Assembly (NCBI RefSeq): GCF_003259195.1
Contig: NZ_QJPK01000019.1
Location: 1 to 64,000 of the forward strand
DNA from: Paracoccus sediminilitoris
GTDB taxonomy: Bacteria; Pseudomonadota; Alphaproteobacteria; Rhodobacterales; Rhodobacteraceae
Direction: 5' to 3'
DNA: 64,000 bases
The notes beneath the pieces are model-generated. The model made no database searches, was not told the DNA's origin, and worked only from the letters and a program-made list of their open reading frames with translations. Below, one piece after another: positions 1 to 10,637 of this stretch (position 1 is the first letter of the stretch; each line of letters starts with the position of its first letter). The position numbers and the translations under genes are program-made.

Positions 1-180
1 CGCGTAGCCCCAGAAATCAACCCGCGGATTCTCCGAATGGCTGGAGGAGAGGCGGGTCTCAGGTCACCTCTTATGATCAACGACAGCATTTCGCATGCAA
101 GGGCGATCCACGCTGTCGCCAACTACTGGAAACACAATGCAGACTGGAATGCTGCCCACATAGCAGGTGCTAAAGGGTAG
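1..180 (+). CDS. C-terminal fragment of an unknown protein (cut by window edge)
   Basis: The first forward frame is open from base 1 and stops at 178-180, giving 59 visible residues and no visible start. The visible end is rich in Ala, His, Asn and Trp (ANYWKHNADW) and resembles no family I recognise. The following bases open another short frame (GTG at 167), but its composition gives no support, and the local codon use is more AT-rich than in the housekeeping genes to the right. It may be the tail of an accessory gene or chance. Confidence is low because neither start nor family can be seen. Confidence 0.3.
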   Translation, partial: RVAPEINPRILRMAGGEAGLRSPLMINDSISHARAIHAVANYWKHNADWNAAHIAGAKG

Positions 181-675
181 CAATTTGGCAGAGATAACTA
201 TCGCGCAGCTATCCAACTTAGGGAACCTGGGAGATTATCCATATGCCAGCTGCTTGGCCCATATGCTGCCTGCCGAAAGCTTGGAACTGGGAAGGTTGCT
301 CCCTGTGATAACGGCATGGACGGATAAACTTCATAAAGCTGCAACTCGAGGATAGCCGCTTCGAGGCCAGTTGGACTTGCCCTTTAGTTTGCCGAACCTG
401 CATAGATGCCACTGGGCTGGCTCAATCGCGCCAGCTGGAAGTGTTTAATTCCCACGCTCTTTAGTTCTGCAGGATTTCACTGAGCTAGCTATCTTTACGA
501 AAAAGACGGATGGGAAAAACCGGGAACATACTTCGGGAGTTTCTTCGGGACTCTATGGGATAATGCGCCCGACATAGGCATAAGTTGGCCATTTGTTCCC
601 AGCCCGCCAGCACATGCTTCCCATCGGAGCCGTCAGCCAACCAATTATAGAAAAAAGCTTTCTTGAGACTTATGC
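181..675. other. Intergenic stretch without a supported gene
   Basis: About 495 bases of lower-GC sequence. Short frames exist on both strands (for example 218-412 reverse) but they lack good ribosome binding sites and recognisable protein sequence. I see no tRNA, no clear terminator and no inverted repeat long enough to be an insertion-sequence end. Confidence 0.5.
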
Positions 676-749
676 TGGAGCGGGTGAAGGGAATCGAACC
701 CTCGTCGTAAGCTTGGGAAGCTTCTGCTCTACCATTGAGCTACACCCGC
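676..749 (-). tRNA. tRNA-Gly (anticodon TCC)
   Basis: Read on the reverse strand, the segment folds as a cloverleaf. The 7-bp acceptor stem is GCGGGTG with CACCCGC. The D-arm carries AGCTCAATGGTAGAGC, the anticodon loop CTTCCCAAG gives TCC, and the T-arm contains GGTTCGATTCC. The 3' CCA is encoded after a U discriminator. The anticodon reads GGA/GGG glycine codons. Confidence 0.97.
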
Positions 750-797
750 CTTGACCTTCCGGTAACCCAAGCCTGCGGTGCCGTCAAGCATAACGGA

Positions 798-1220
798 TCA
801 GCGCAATCCCATCTCGGCCAAAGCAGCGGCGATCGAGGGTGGCAAGGCTTCCTCGGCCTGCCGACCTTTCGGCAGATCCGCAGGGGCATCTTCGGGCTTG
901 AGATAGCGCCACCCCTGAAACGCCCGGCGCGGGATCGCCGCCACACGCACCAGATCGCGGTCCAGAACCAGACCGCAGCGTTTGATACCGTCCTGGCCGA
1001 TCACTTCGTCCAGCGAGAGGATGCGTTGACGCGCCAACATCACGCCCTTGAATACCCAGAAGATCGAGCCGCCATCCAGCAACTCGGCCTCGCGCTTGGG
1101 CCACATGCGGGTCACGTGCATTGCTGGCGCCTTGCCGAAACGCTGCTTTTGCCATGCAGCCAGATCATCGGGCCCTTCGGCACCGACGCACAATTTCATC
1201 AGATGCAGTTTCGCGTCCAT
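798..1220 (-). CDS. DUF1489 family protein
   Basis: A 140-residue protein beginning MDAKLHLMKLCVGAEG and containing the run HVTRMWPKREAELLDGGSIF, which I recognise as the alphaproteobacterial DUF1489 family. The length is normal. There is no signal peptide or membrane segment, so it is probably cytosolic; its function is unknown. Residues 60-110 alternate hydrophobic strands with basic residues (IPRRAFQGWRYL). It stands alone between tRNA-Gly downstream and the trigger factor terminator upstream, in the same direction as both. Family assignment is from recall of the sequence pattern. Confidence 0.75.
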   Translation of the reverse strand: MDAKLHLMKLCVGAEGPDDLAAWQKQRFGKAPAMHVTRMWPKREAELLDGGSIFWVFKGVMLARQRILSLDEVIGQDGIKRCGLVLDRDLVRVAAIPRRAFQGWRYLKPEDAPADLPKGRQAEEALPPSIAAALAEMGLR

Positions 1221-1325
1221 AGCGCCTCAGTTAATCTCTGCGCCGGTTCAACTCAAGGGACCTTGGTCGGCATCAGACATGCATGGAACGCAGATGCCCG
1301 ACCCGGCGCAAGGGTGCGCCCCATG

Positions 1326-1355
1326 AAAAAGGGCCGCATCACGATGCGGCCCTTT
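1326..1355 (-). terminator. Rho-independent terminator of tig
   Basis: On the reverse strand a GGGCCGCAT/ATGCGGCCC stem with a short loop is followed by a run of T (TTTTTC), about 25 bases after the tig stop codon. Confidence 0.85.
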
Positions 1356-1378
1356 CCATTTATCTCAGAGGTGACGGA

Positions 1379-2713
1379 TCACAGCTGGTCCAGCGCCTCG
1401 ACGGCCTTTTCCAGTTCTTCCTTGGTAACGGTCTTGGTCGAAGTGTCGGCCTTTTCCGCGATGTGGTCGACGACCTTATCTTCGAAGATCGGCGCGCGCA
1501 GCTGCTGCTGAGCCTGCTGATTCTGTTGGATGAACTCGAAGAAGGCACGTTCCTGGCCCGGATACTGACGGGCGGCCTGCATGACGGCCTGGGTCATTTC
1601 CTGGTCGTTGACGGTGATTTCAGCCTTCTGACCGATTTCGGCCAGCAGCAGGCCAAGGCGAACGCGACGCTCTGCCAGGGACTTGTGCTCTTCGGTGGTC
1701 TCGATCTCACCGTGGTTGTGATCGTGAACCTCGGGGTTTTCTTCGTGCCACAGCTGATGCGCAATCTGCGAGGCTTCGGCTTCGACCAGCGAAGCCGGCA
1801 GGTCGAACTTGACCTTCTCGTCCAGCTGGTCCAGCAGGCCGCGCTTCATCACGGCGCGTGCGGCACCGGCATATTCGGCTTCCAGACGCTCGGCGATCTG
1901 CTTCTTCAGTCCGTCAAGGTCCTCGGCGCCGAACTTCTTGGCCAGTTCGTCATCGATCTTGGCATCGACCGGAGCCTTGACGGCCTTGATCTTGCACTCG
2001 AAGGTCGCGTCCTTGCCGGCCAGATGGGCTGCGCCGTATTCCTCGGGGAACTTGACCTCGACCTTGACGTCTTCATCGACCTTCACGCCGACCAGCTGAT
2101 CCTCGAAACCGGGGATGAAGCTGTTCGAGCCCAGGACCAGCGGGTAATCCTCGGCCGCGCCGCCTTCGAAAGCCTCGCCGTCGACAAAGCCCTTGAAGTC
2201 GATCGTCACCTGATCGCCGCTTTTGGCCTTGGTGTTCTTCTTGCGGTCCTCGAACGCCTGCGAGGATTTCGCCAGGTTTTCCAGCGCCTCGTTCACGGCG
2301 GCTTCCTCGGCCGGAACGCTCAGCTTTTCCAGCTTCAGGCTGGACAGGTCGACCTCGGGGATCTCGGGCAGGTTTTCATAGGTGACGTTGACGACGACGT
2401 CATCGCCCTCTTTCCACTGCTCGCCGTTTTCCATCTCGACCTTGGGCTGGACGGCCGGGCGGTCGCCCGACGTTTCAAGGTGATCGCGCAGGGCGCCGTC
2501 GATGGCTTCCTGCATGGCGTCGCCCAGAATACGGGGACCGAACTGCTTTTTCAGCATGGCCATCGGGACCTTGCCTTTGCGGAAGCCCTTCATCTCGACT
2601 TCGGGCTGCGCTTCTTTCAGCTTCGCATCGACAGCGGCGGCCAGTTCGGCGGCGGGCAGCGTGAACTGGTACCCACGCTTCAGGCCGTCGTTCAGGGTTT
2701 CCTTGACGTTCAT
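1379..2713 (-). CDS. tig: Trigger factor, ribosome-associated chaperone/peptidyl-prolyl isomerase
   Basis: A 444-residue protein of normal length. It binds the ribosome exit tunnel and shields nascent chains, with FKBP-type prolyl isomerase activity. The ribosome-docking signature GFRKGKVP lies at residues 43-50. An FKBP-like domain with [14 protein letters not shown] and PGFEDQLVG spans roughly 160-245, followed by the helical C-terminal chaperone arms, acidic and glutamine-rich as usual. An upstream GTG at 2740 is open in frame, but [11 protein letters not shown] matches the usual start of the family, so the ATG at 2713 was chosen. It is monocistronic with its own terminator; selD starts divergently about 160 bases away. 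Confidence 0.95.
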   Translation of the reverse strand: MNVKETLNDGLKRGYQFTLPAAELAAAVDAKLKEAQPEVEMKGFRKGKVPMAMLKKQFGPRILGDAMQEAIDGALRDHLETSGDRPAVQPKVEMENGEQWKEGDDVVVNVTYENLPEIPEVDLSSLKLEKLSVPAEEAAVNEALENLAKSSQAFEDRKKNTKAKSGDQVTIDFKGFVDGEAFEGGAAEDYPLVLGSNSFIPGFEDQLVGVKVDEDVKVEVKFPEEYGAAHLAGKDATFECKIKAVKAPVDAKIDDELAKKFGAEDLDGLKKQIAERLEAEYAGAARAVMKRGLLDQLDEKVKFDLPASLVEAEASQIAHQLWHEENPEVHDHNHGEIETTEEHKSLAERRVRLGLLLAEIGQKAEITVNDQEMTQAVMQAARQYPGQERAFFEFIQQNQQAQQQLRAPIFEDKVVDHIAEKADTSTKTVTKEELEKAVEALDQL

Positions 2714-2874
2714 CATCGTCCTCATAGCAAGAAGGGCCACCGATAAGGCGGCCGGAAAATTTCGCCTGTTCTAATCTTGGTGCCCTTCGCCTGCAAGCAG
2801 ATAGCGGTGACGCTGGAACATCGGCCCCCTGCCGGTCTATGTTGCGCCCGAAACGACCGCCCGCCACAGGAACG

Positions 2875-3942
2875 ATGTACATGACCCAGACTGATATGCC
2901 CGAGCCGCGCCTGACATCCCTTGCCCATGGCGGCGGCTGCGGTTGCAAGATCGCGCCCGGCGTCCTGTCGGGTCTGCTGCGCGGCAGTGCCGCCCTGCCC
3001 GTCCCGCCCGAACTGCTGGTCGGGATCGAGACCTCGGACGATGCGGCGGTCTATCGACTGAACGACCATCAGGCGCTGGTGGCCACGACCGATTTCTTCA
3101 TGCCGGTGGTGGATGATCCCTTCCATTTCGGCCAGATCGCCGCCACGAACGCCATCAGCGACGTCTATGCGATGGGCGCGACGCCGATTTTGGCGCTGGC
3201 AGTGGTCGGCATGCCGATCAACACCATCTCTCACGAAACCATCGCGCGGGTTCTGGATGGCGGTGCCGATATCTGCCGCCAAGCTGGCATTCCCATCGCC
3301 GGAGGCCATACCATCGATTCGGTCGAACCGATTTATGGGCTGGTGGCCCTTGGCCTGATCGACCCCGCGAAACTCAAGCGCAACGCCGATGCGCAGACCG
3401 GCGATCTGCTGGTCATGGGCAAGCCCCTTGGCGTGGGCGTCATGTCCGCGGCGCTGAAGAAGGGCCAGCTGGACGATGCGGGTTATGCCCGGATGATCCA
3501 GGTGACCACGCAGCTGAACCGTCCCGGTCCCGAACTGGCCGCGATCGCGGGCGTTCATGCGATGACCGACGTGACGGGTTTCGGCCTGGGCGGCCACGCG
3601 CTGGAAATGGCGCGCGGATCGGGGCGCGATCTGAATATCGATTGGCGCGCGGTGCCCAAGTTGGCGGGCATTCAGGCTATGATCGAGGCTGGCCATGTGA
3701 CCGGCGCATCGGGCCGGAACTGGGCCAGCTATGGCGACGGGGTGGCGCTGCCCGCGGGTTTTGACGACGGGGCGCGTGCCCTGCTGACGGATCCGCAGAC
3801 CAGCGGGGGCCTGCTGGTCGCCTGCACCCCCGAGGCGCTGGATCAGGTCAGGGCGTGCTTTGCAAAGCACGGGTTCGACGATGCCACCGTCATCGGCAAG
3901 GTTGGCGAAACCACCCCGAACCCGCGTGTCGTCATCGTCTAG
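2875..3942 (+). CDS. selD: Selenide, water dikinase (selenophosphate synthetase), Cys form
   Basis: A 355-residue protein that makes selenophosphate from selenide and ATP for selenocysteine or 2-selenouridine synthesis. The N-terminal catalytic loop reads GGGCGCKIAPG, with the catalytic position as ordinary Cys22 and the partner Lys25, so the enzyme is itself not a selenoprotein. AIR-synthase-like ATP-binding and C-terminal domains follow (DVTGFGLGGHALEM, LLTDPQTSGGLL). The ATG at 2875 has AGGA six bases upstream; ATG 2881 is an alternative. No selA, selB, tRNA-Sec or mnmH is visible nearby, so the user of the selenophosphate lies elsewhere. Confidence 0.93.
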   Translation: MYMTQTDMPEPRLTSLAHGGGCGCKIAPGVLSGLLRGSAALPVPPELLVGIETSDDAAVYRLNDHQALVATTDFFMPVVDDPFHFGQIAATNAISDVYAMGATPILALAVVGMPINTISHETIARVLDGGADICRQAGIPIAGGHTIDSVEPIYGLVALGLIDPAKLKRNADAQTGDLLVMGKPLGVGVMSAALKKGQLDDAGYARMIQVTTQLNRPGPELAAIAGVHAMTDVTGFGLGGHALEMARGSGRDLNIDWRAVPKLAGIQAMIEAGHVTGASGRNWASYGDGVALPAGFDDGARALLTDPQTSGGLLVACTPEALDQVRACFAKHGFDDATVIGKVGETTPNPRVVIV

Positions 3943-4436
3943 AACCGAAGGCCGAAATCGAACGAGGCGCCCTCGCCCCCGAAACCAAAGCTGGCCGCGC
4001 CAAAGCTGATCCCGATCAGCGACCCGGCCAGCACCTGCGCCGGCGTGTGTTCGCCCGCATGCACCCGGCTGGCCGCCGTCAGCCCCGCCGCGCCATAGGC
4101 CACGGCACCCAGCCCCGGATCATCGAAACACTTGCCGGCCAGATCGGCGGCGCCGAACCCCGCCGCTGCCGAATGCCCCGAGGGAAACCCGCGCCCCAGC
4201 CCCGATGGACGCGTGCCCAACTCGCTGCCGTCGAAGACCGCCTTCAGCCCCAGCACGATGACGGCCTGCGCGGCACCGCGAATGGCGAAATCCTCGAAGC
4301 GGCCCTGATCGGCGGCGCAGACCGCCGCCGCCAGCGGCAGCCCGTATTTCATCGTGGTTCCGAAATCTTCGAACGGATCGGCGGCGGCTGGCGCGGCCAG
4401 GAATGCCGCGGCGGCGATGACGGCAGGACGCATCAT
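3939..4436 (-). CDS. Exported PAP2-family phosphatase
   Basis: 165 residues with a cleavable signal peptide (MMRPAVIAAAAFLAAPAAAD, cleavage near 19/20). The acid phosphatase/PAP2 motifs are in order: K65 with RP at 76-77, PSGHSA at 85-90 with the catalytic His, and SRVHAGEH at 123-130 with the nucleophile His, followed by a conserved VLAG. This predicts a periplasmic or membrane-associated enzyme removing phosphate from a lipid or small molecule; the substrate cannot be told. It is shorter than multi-span PAP2 enzymes. The start abuts the stop of the cytochrome gene upstream, so the two are co-transcribed. It ends in Phe, a common feature of outer-membrane-directed chains, but this is weak evidence. 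Confidence 0.82.
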   Translation of the reverse strand: MMRPAVIAAAAFLAAPAAADPFEDFGTTMKYGLPLAAAVCAADQGRFEDFAIRGAAQAVIVLGLKAVFDGSELGTRPSGLGRGFPSGHSAAAGFGAADLAGKCFDDPGLGAVAYGAAGLTAASRVHAGEHTPAQVLAGSLIGISFGAASFGFGGEGASFDFGLRF

Positions 4437-4844
4437 CTAGCGTTGCAGGCTTTGCAGATAATCGGCCAGCGCGACGACGCGCGCCGGTGTCGCGACCGGA
4501 TTGCCCGAGCCGTCATCGAACATCACGACCGGCCCGTCACGCAATTCCTCGAAGATGGGCATATGGGCCTCGCTGCGGCCCATGGTGTTGCCGATCAGCT
4601 GCCCCATGACGCGGGCCTTGGGAAAGACGCCCTCATTCTGCCGCGACAGCAGTGTCAGATCAGGCGGAGGCGGCATCATTCCCACCGCCGCAGGTCCATT
4701 TCCGCGTCCCTCGGGACCGTGACAGGCCACGCAGTTTTCGGCGTAATCCGCGGCGGCCCCTGCCACCCGCGCCTGTGGCGTGCAAGCCGCTACCACCAGG
4801 GCTGCGCCCAAGCCCCCAGCCAAAGCGATCCAAGCCGTCCGCAT
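4437..4844 (-). CDS. Lipoprotein c-type cytochrome
   Basis: 135 residues. The N-terminus is a lipoprotein signal (hydrophobic core, then VVAAC with the acylated Cys at 21), so the protein should be anchored in a membrane facing the periplasm. A single haem site, CVACH, is at 38-42. The pocket sequence GPEGRGNGP and a later HMPIFEE with a candidate axial Met fit class I mono-haem cytochromes of the cbb3/SoxX-like size class. The start at 4844 was chosen over an upstream in-frame ATG at 4904 because it leaves a proper lipoprotein signal. It is translationally adjacent to the PAP2 gene and 70 bases below lolD. Its electron partner is unknown. Confidence 0.85.
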   Translation of the reverse strand: MRTAWIALAGGLGAALVVAACTPQARVAGAAADYAENCVACHGPEGRGNGPAAVGMMPPPPDLTLLSRQNEGVFPKARVMGQLIGNTMGRSEAHMPIFEELRDGPVVMFDDGSGNPVATPARVVALADYLQSLQR

Positions 4845-4914
4845 CCTGCCCCCCCGCGTTGTTGTGTTTCCTTGTCCCAAGGATGCAACGCCGGGCGTGC
4901 CCATGCAATGGTGA

Positions 4915-5580
4915 TCAGCTGCGCCCCAGCCGGACCACCCGATCCATCCGCTCGGCCAGCGCGTGGTTATGCGTCGCGATCAGCGCCGAGAGCCCGGTTT
5001 CCCGCGCCAGCGACATCAGCACCTCGAACACCCTGTCCGAGGTTTCGGGGTCCAGGTTTCCTGTCGGCTCGTCCGCCAGCAACAGCGACGGCCCGTTGGC
5101 CAGGGCCCGGCAGAAGGCCACGCGCTGTTGTTCTCCGCCCGACATCTGCGCCGGGCGATGGGTCGCGCGATGGGTCAGACCGACATGGCCCAGCAGCATG
5201 TCCGCCCGCGCCGCCGCATCGCGTGCGGCCACGCCATTGGCCAGTTGCGGCAGGATGATGTTTTCGGCGGCGCTGAATTCAGGCAGCAGGTGGTGGAACT
5301 GATAGATGAAGCCCAGTTCCTGCCGACGCGCCTCGGTCCGGTCACGATCGGGCAACCCGGTCATGTCGCGCCCGTTCAGCAGCACCCGGCCCGTATCGGG
5401 CGTGTCCAGCAGCCCCGCGATATGCAGCAGCGTCGATTTTCCCGCCCCTGACGGGGCCACCAGCGCCACGACCTCGCCGCGCGCGACGGACAGGTCCAGC
5501 CCGTCCAGAACCGCCACGGGCGCAGGCCCGGCCTTGTCATAGGTCTTGCCGACGGCTTCCAGTTTCAACACGTCATTCAT
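4915..5580 (-). CDS. lolD: LolD, ATPase of the lipoprotein-releasing ABC transporter
   Basis: 221 residues, full length. It powers extraction of outer-membrane lipoproteins from the inner membrane as part of LolCDE. The Walker A region is APSGAGKST (42-50), with Ala where most ATPases have the first Gly, a change that keeps the GK[ST] core. The ABC signature SGGEQ is at 147-151, Walker B LLLADE at 166-171, and the switch His follows in LIATHN. The start overlaps the end of the permease gene by eight bases, as expected for translational coupling. Confidence 0.93.
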   Translation of the reverse strand: MNDVLKLEAVGKTYDKAGPAPVAVLDGLDLSVARGEVVALVAPSGAGKSTLLHIAGLLDTPDTGRVLLNGRDMTGLPDRDRTEARRQELGFIYQFHHLLPEFSAAENIILPQLANGVAARDAAARADMLLGHVGLTHRATHRPAQMSGGEQQRVAFCRALANGPSLLLADEPTGNLDPETSDRVFEVLMSLARETGLSALIATHNHALAERMDRVVRLGRS

Positions 5581-6874
5581 AGCGCAGCGCCTCGACCGGG
5601 TTCATGCGCGCCGCACGACGCGCCGGAAAGATGGTGACGATGAAGGACAGGGTCAACGACAGGCCCACGGCCCGCAGGATGTCCCAGGCCCGCAGGTCGG
5701 CCGGCAGGCGATAGATGCCGCGCACCTCGGGCTGCCAGGCGCCGCCATTCGTCAGGGCGTTCAGCGCCGCCATGATGTTGTCGACGTTCAGCGCCAGAAC
5801 CACCCCCAGGATCACCCCGGCGATGGTGCCGATGATGCCGGTAAAGGCCCCGCACAGGATGAAGACGCGCAGCACCGACCCCTCGGTCAGGCCCATGGTG
5901 CGCAGGATGCCGATGTCGCGGCCCTTGTTCTTGACCAGCATGATCAGACCGCTGGTGATGTTCATCGAGGCGATCAGGACCAACACCGACAGGATGACGA
6001 ACATGACGTCATCTTCCATGTCCAGCGCCGACAGGAACGACCCCGACGCGTCGCGCCAGCTCCAGACCTGCGCGCCATCGCCCATGGCGCGCATCAGCGG
6101 CAGTGACCATTCATCCACCCGCTCGGGGTCGTCGACAAAGACCTCGATCTCGTCGGCGACACCTTCGCGGTTGAAATAGCTCTGCGCCTCGGCGATGGGC
6201 ATGTAGATGCGCGTCCGGTCGATGTCATAGCGCCCGGCGCTGAAGATGAAGGTGACCTCATAGGCACTGACCCGAGGCGTGGTGCCAAAGGCGGTGCGCG
6301 CCCCTTCCGGCGCGATCAGCCGGATCCGGTCGCCCAGCCCCACGTTCAGTTCCCGCGCGATGCCTTGGCCGATGGCGATGCCTTGGTCGAAATTCGCCAG
6401 ATCGCCCTGCGACGTCGCCGGATCGACGATCCGGGGCGTGGCCGCCAGGTCATCGGCCGAAACACCGAACACCTCGGCCACGTTGGCGCTGTCATTGGCC
6501 GATGCCATGACCTGCCCCTTGACGATGGCTGCGGTCCGCGTGACGCCCGGAACCTGGGCCAGGCGCGCGGCGGCATCCTGATAGTCCTCGATCTTGCCCG
6601 GCACCACATAAACGTCGTCGGTATATTCGTTGGTGATCTGCGTGGGCGCCATATAGACGGTCGTGTGGGCATTCGCGCCCAGGATCGTGTCCACGAATTC
6701 GGCCCTGAACCCGGCGCGCACGGCCAGCGTGGCGATCAGCGCCATCACCCCCAGGGCGATGCCGATCAGGCTGATCCAGGTCATCACACTGACCCCGCCC
6801 TCGGCCCGGCGCGCGCGCAGGTAACGCCACGCGATCATGAATTCAAAACGGGAAAACGGTCTGGGGCTGGACAT
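5573..6874 (-). CDS. LolC/LolE lipoprotein-releasing permease
   Basis: 433 residues with the FtsX/MacB-type plan: one membrane helix near residues 28-50 (TWISLIGIALGVMALI), a large periplasmic domain, then three helices toward the C-terminus. The motif GLTEGSVLRVFILCGAF and the terminal NPVEALRYE are typical of LolC/E. Only one permease gene is present, as in most alphaproteobacteria, so it probably works as a homodimer with LolD. An upstream in-frame ATG at 6931 gives an N-terminal extension unlike the family, so MSSPRPFSRFEFM at 6874 was chosen. radA starts divergently about 140 bases away. Confidence 0.92.
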   Translation of the reverse strand: MSSPRPFSRFEFMIAWRYLRARRAEGGVSVMTWISLIGIALGVMALIATLAVRAGFRAEFVDTILGANAHTTVYMAPTQITNEYTDDVYVVPGKIEDYQDAAARLAQVPGVTRTAAIVKGQVMASANDSANVAEVFGVSADDLAATPRIVDPATSQGDLANFDQGIAIGQGIARELNVGLGDRIRLIAPEGARTAFGTTPRVSAYEVTFIFSAGRYDIDRTRIYMPIAEAQSYFNREGVADEIEVFVDDPERVDEWSLPLMRAMGDGAQVWSWRDASGSFLSALDMEDDVMFVILSVLVLIASMNITSGLIMLVKNKGRDIGILRTMGLTEGSVLRVFILCGAFTGIIGTIAGVILGVVLALNVDNIMAALNALTNGGAWQPEVRGIYRLPADLRAWDILRAVGLSLTLSFIVTIFPARRAARMNPVEALRYE

Positions 6875-7011
6875 GATCTGGGCCTGCTGGAAATCCGCGC
6901 AGACCCTGACCCCGCGTCCGCCAAAGATCAACCCGACAATGGCGTGAGTGTCCGGTCAACGCGCAAATACCCAGCTTGCGACGGCTGGTCCCAGGTGTCA
7001 CATATCGGCGC

Positions 7012-8388
<1,377 letters not shown>

Positions 8389-8430
8389 AGCACCTGTAAT
8401 ACATGAACAACCGGCGCATGAGGCAGGTCT

Positions 8431-9018
8431 ATGGACGGATTTACGATCATCGATGCGGTGGTGGCAGGTGTCATCATCCTCTCGGCAATTCTGGCGTGGT
8501 CGCGCGGCTTCGTCCGCGAATCGCTGGCCATCCTGGGGTGGATCGCCGCCGCCGTGCTGGCCTTCCTGTTCGCGCCAACCGTCCGCCCGATGATCGCCCA
8601 GATCCCCGTTCTTGACCGTTTCATGGGCGACAGTTGCGAACTGGCCACGATCGCGGCCTTCGCGGTCGTTTTCGCGCTGGCACTGGTGGTCTTCTCGATC
8701 ATCACGCCATTGTTTTCATCGGTCGTGCAGCGTTCGGCCGTGGGCGGCATCGACCAGGGGATCGGGTTCCTGTTCGGCGTGGCGCGCGGCGTCCTGTTGG
8801 TGGCGATCGCCTTCATCGTCTATGACCGCGTGATGACCAGCCAGACCGTTCCGATGGTTGAAAATTCCCGCTCGGCGCAGGTCTTCGAACGCATGCGCAC
8901 CCAGATGGACGAACAGATCCCCGCCGATGCGCCGGGTTGGATCGTCAACCGTTACGAACAGATGGTCATGGCCTGCACTTCGTCCGGCGAGACCGTCAGC
9001 CCGGCTGCGACCAACTGA
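8431..9018 (+). CDS. cvpA: CvpA family membrane protein
   Basis: 195 residues with four predicted inner-membrane helices (about 6-28, 33-52, 70-92 and 108-130) and a soluble tail rich in charged residues. The N-terminal pattern DAVVAGVI...LAWSRGFVRE is characteristic of CvpA, named for its role in colicin V production and often found next to purF; in several bacteria it affects envelope stress resistance. Here it lies between radA and purF, keeping the classic cvpA-purF neighbourhood, although a hairpin separates it from purF. Confidence 0.9.
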   Translation: MDGFTIIDAVVAGVIILSAILAWSRGFVRESLAILGWIAAAVLAFLFAPTVRPMIAQIPVLDRFMGDSCELATIAAFAVVFALALVVFSIITPLFSSVVQRSAVGGIDQGIGFLFGVARGVLLVAIAFIVYDRVMTSQTVPMVENSRSAQVFERMRTQMDEQIPADAPGWIVNRYEQMVMACTSSGETVSPAATN

Positions 9019-9055
9019 GGCAGCGCGACCTGTTTGCGACAGCCTGATGACGAAA

Positions 9056-9084
9056 AAGCGCCCCCGCAGGTTTGCGGGGGCGTG
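9056..9084 (+). terminator. Hairpin between cvpA and purF
   Basis: CGCCCCCGCA and TGCGGGGGCG form a strong stem around a very short loop. The downstream T-run is weak (GACTTTA), so it may attenuate rather than fully stop transcription into purF. Confidence 0.6.
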
Positions 9085-9145
9085 ACTTTATGCGACGCTG
9101 CGACTACATACCCCCCCATATGCCCCCAGACCTCAGGACGTGCCC

Positions 9146-10633
9146 ATGAAACCCTTCCTGGCCCATCCGTTCGATTCGGACCGACTGCATGAAGAATGCG
9201 GAGTCTTCGGTGTGATCGGCGTGGCCGATGCCTCCAATTTCGTGGCTCTTGGATTGCACGCCTTGCAACATCGGGGCCAAGAGGCCGGCGGCATCGTCGC
9301 CCATGATCCCGAACACGGCTTCAACAGCGCCCATCGCTTCGGCTATGTCCGCGACAACTTCACCAAGCCCGAACTGATGGCCACCCTGCCCGGTTCTTTG
9401 GCCATCGGCCATGTGCGCTACTCGACGGCCGGCACCAAGGCCGCGACCGCCATCCGCGACGTGCAGCCTTTCTTTGGCGAATTCCACATGGGCGGTTCGG
9501 CCATCGCTCATAACGGCAACATCACCAATGCCGCCGCCCTGCGCCGCGAGCTGATCGAGCGCGGATCGATCTTCCAGTCCAGCAGCGACAGCGAATGCAT
9601 CATCCACCTGATGGCGCGTTCGATCCAGCGCAACATTCCCGAACGGATGAAGGATGCGCTGCGCCGCATCGAAGGCGCCTTCAGCGTCATCGCGATGACC
9701 CGCACCAAGCTGATGGGTGTGCGCGACCCCTTGGGCGTCCGCCCGCTGGTCCTGGGGCGTGTGGGCGAGGATGGCTATATCCTATCGTCGGAAACCTGCG
9801 CGCTGGACATCATCGGCGCCGAGTTCATCCGCGAGATCGAGCCGGGCGAGATGGTTGTCATCTCGAAGGGCAAGATCGAAAGCTCGCGCCCCTTCGGGCC
9901 GTCCAAGGGCCGATTCTGCATCTTTGAACATGTCTATTTCTCGCGCCCTGATTCCATCATCGGCGGCCGCTCGGTCTATGAGACCCGTCGCCAGATCGGC
10001 GTCGAACTGGCCCGCGAAGCCCCGGTCGAGGCTGATCTGGTCTGCCCCGTCCCCGACAGCGGCACCCCCGCCGCCATCGGTTACGCGCAGGAATCGGGCA
10101 TTCCCTACGGCATGGGGATCATCCGCAACCAGTATATGGGCCGGACCTTCATCGAACCGTCCGAGCAGATCCGCAACATGGGGGTCCGTCTGAAACTGAA
10201 CGTGAACCGCGCCCTGATCGCGGGCAAGCGCGTGGTGCTGGTCGATGACAGCGTCGTGCGCGGCACCACCAGCCGCAAGATCAAGGACATGATCCTGGAT
10301 GCCGGCGCGGCCGAGGTGCATTTCCGCATCGCATCGCCCCCCACCGCCTGGCCCTGTTTCTATGGCGTCGACACCCCCGACCGCGACAAGCTGTTGGCGG
10401 CGAACATGACCCCTGACGAAATGCGCCAGTGGATTGGCGTGGACAGCTTGGCTTTCGTGTCGTTGGATGGTCTTTATCGGGCCGTCGGTGAAGCGCAGGG
10501 ACGCGATGCCAAATGCCCGCAATATTGCGACGCCTGTTTCTCGGGGGATTACCCGGTCGCCCCCTTCGACCAGATGGAACGCGGTTTCCAGATGAAGCCG
10601 GGATCCGAAACGGACGTCCAGGCAGCGGAATGA
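9146..10633 (+). CDS. purF: Amidophosphoribosyltransferase
   Basis: 495 residues. It catalyses the first step of purine synthesis, PRPP plus glutamine to phosphoribosylamine. The catalytic Cys follows a short propeptide (EE-CGVFGV, Cys18). The glutaminase domain is followed by a phosphoribosyltransferase fold with the PRPP loop VLVDDSVVRGTTS. Four cysteines in FCIFEH, PCFYG and CDAC match the iron-sulfur ligands of the Bacillus-type enzyme, so a 4Fe-4S cluster is likely. ATG 9146 was chosen over the in-frame GTG at 9140. A bidirectional terminator follows. Confidence 0.96.
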   Translation: MKPFLAHPFDSDRLHEECGVFGVIGVADASNFVALGLHALQHRGQEAGGIVAHDPEHGFNSAHRFGYVRDNFTKPELMATLPGSLAIGHVRYSTAGTKAATAIRDVQPFFGEFHMGGSAIAHNGNITNAAALRRELIERGSIFQSSSDSECIIHLMARSIQRNIPERMKDALRRIEGAFSVIAMTRTKLMGVRDPLGVRPLVLGRVGEDGYILSSETCALDIIGAEFIREIEPGEMVVISKGKIESSRPFGPSKGRFCIFEHVYFSRPDSIIGGRSVYETRRQIGVELAREAPVEADLVCPVPDSGTPAAIGYAQESGIPYGMGIIRNQYMGRTFIEPSEQIRNMGVRLKLNVNRALIAGKRVVLVDDSVVRGTTSRKIKDMILDAGAAEVHFRIASPPTAWPCFYGVDTPDRDKLLAANMTPDEMRQWIGVDSLAFVSLDGLYRAVGEAQGRDAKCPQYCDACFSGDYPVAPFDQMERGFQMKPGSETDVQAAE

Positions 10634-10637
10634 TGAA

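Noticed and set aside
1283..2746. Long forward frame of 487 codons
   Set aside because: It is the exact antisense of the trigger factor gene; the reverse strand carries all family motifs.
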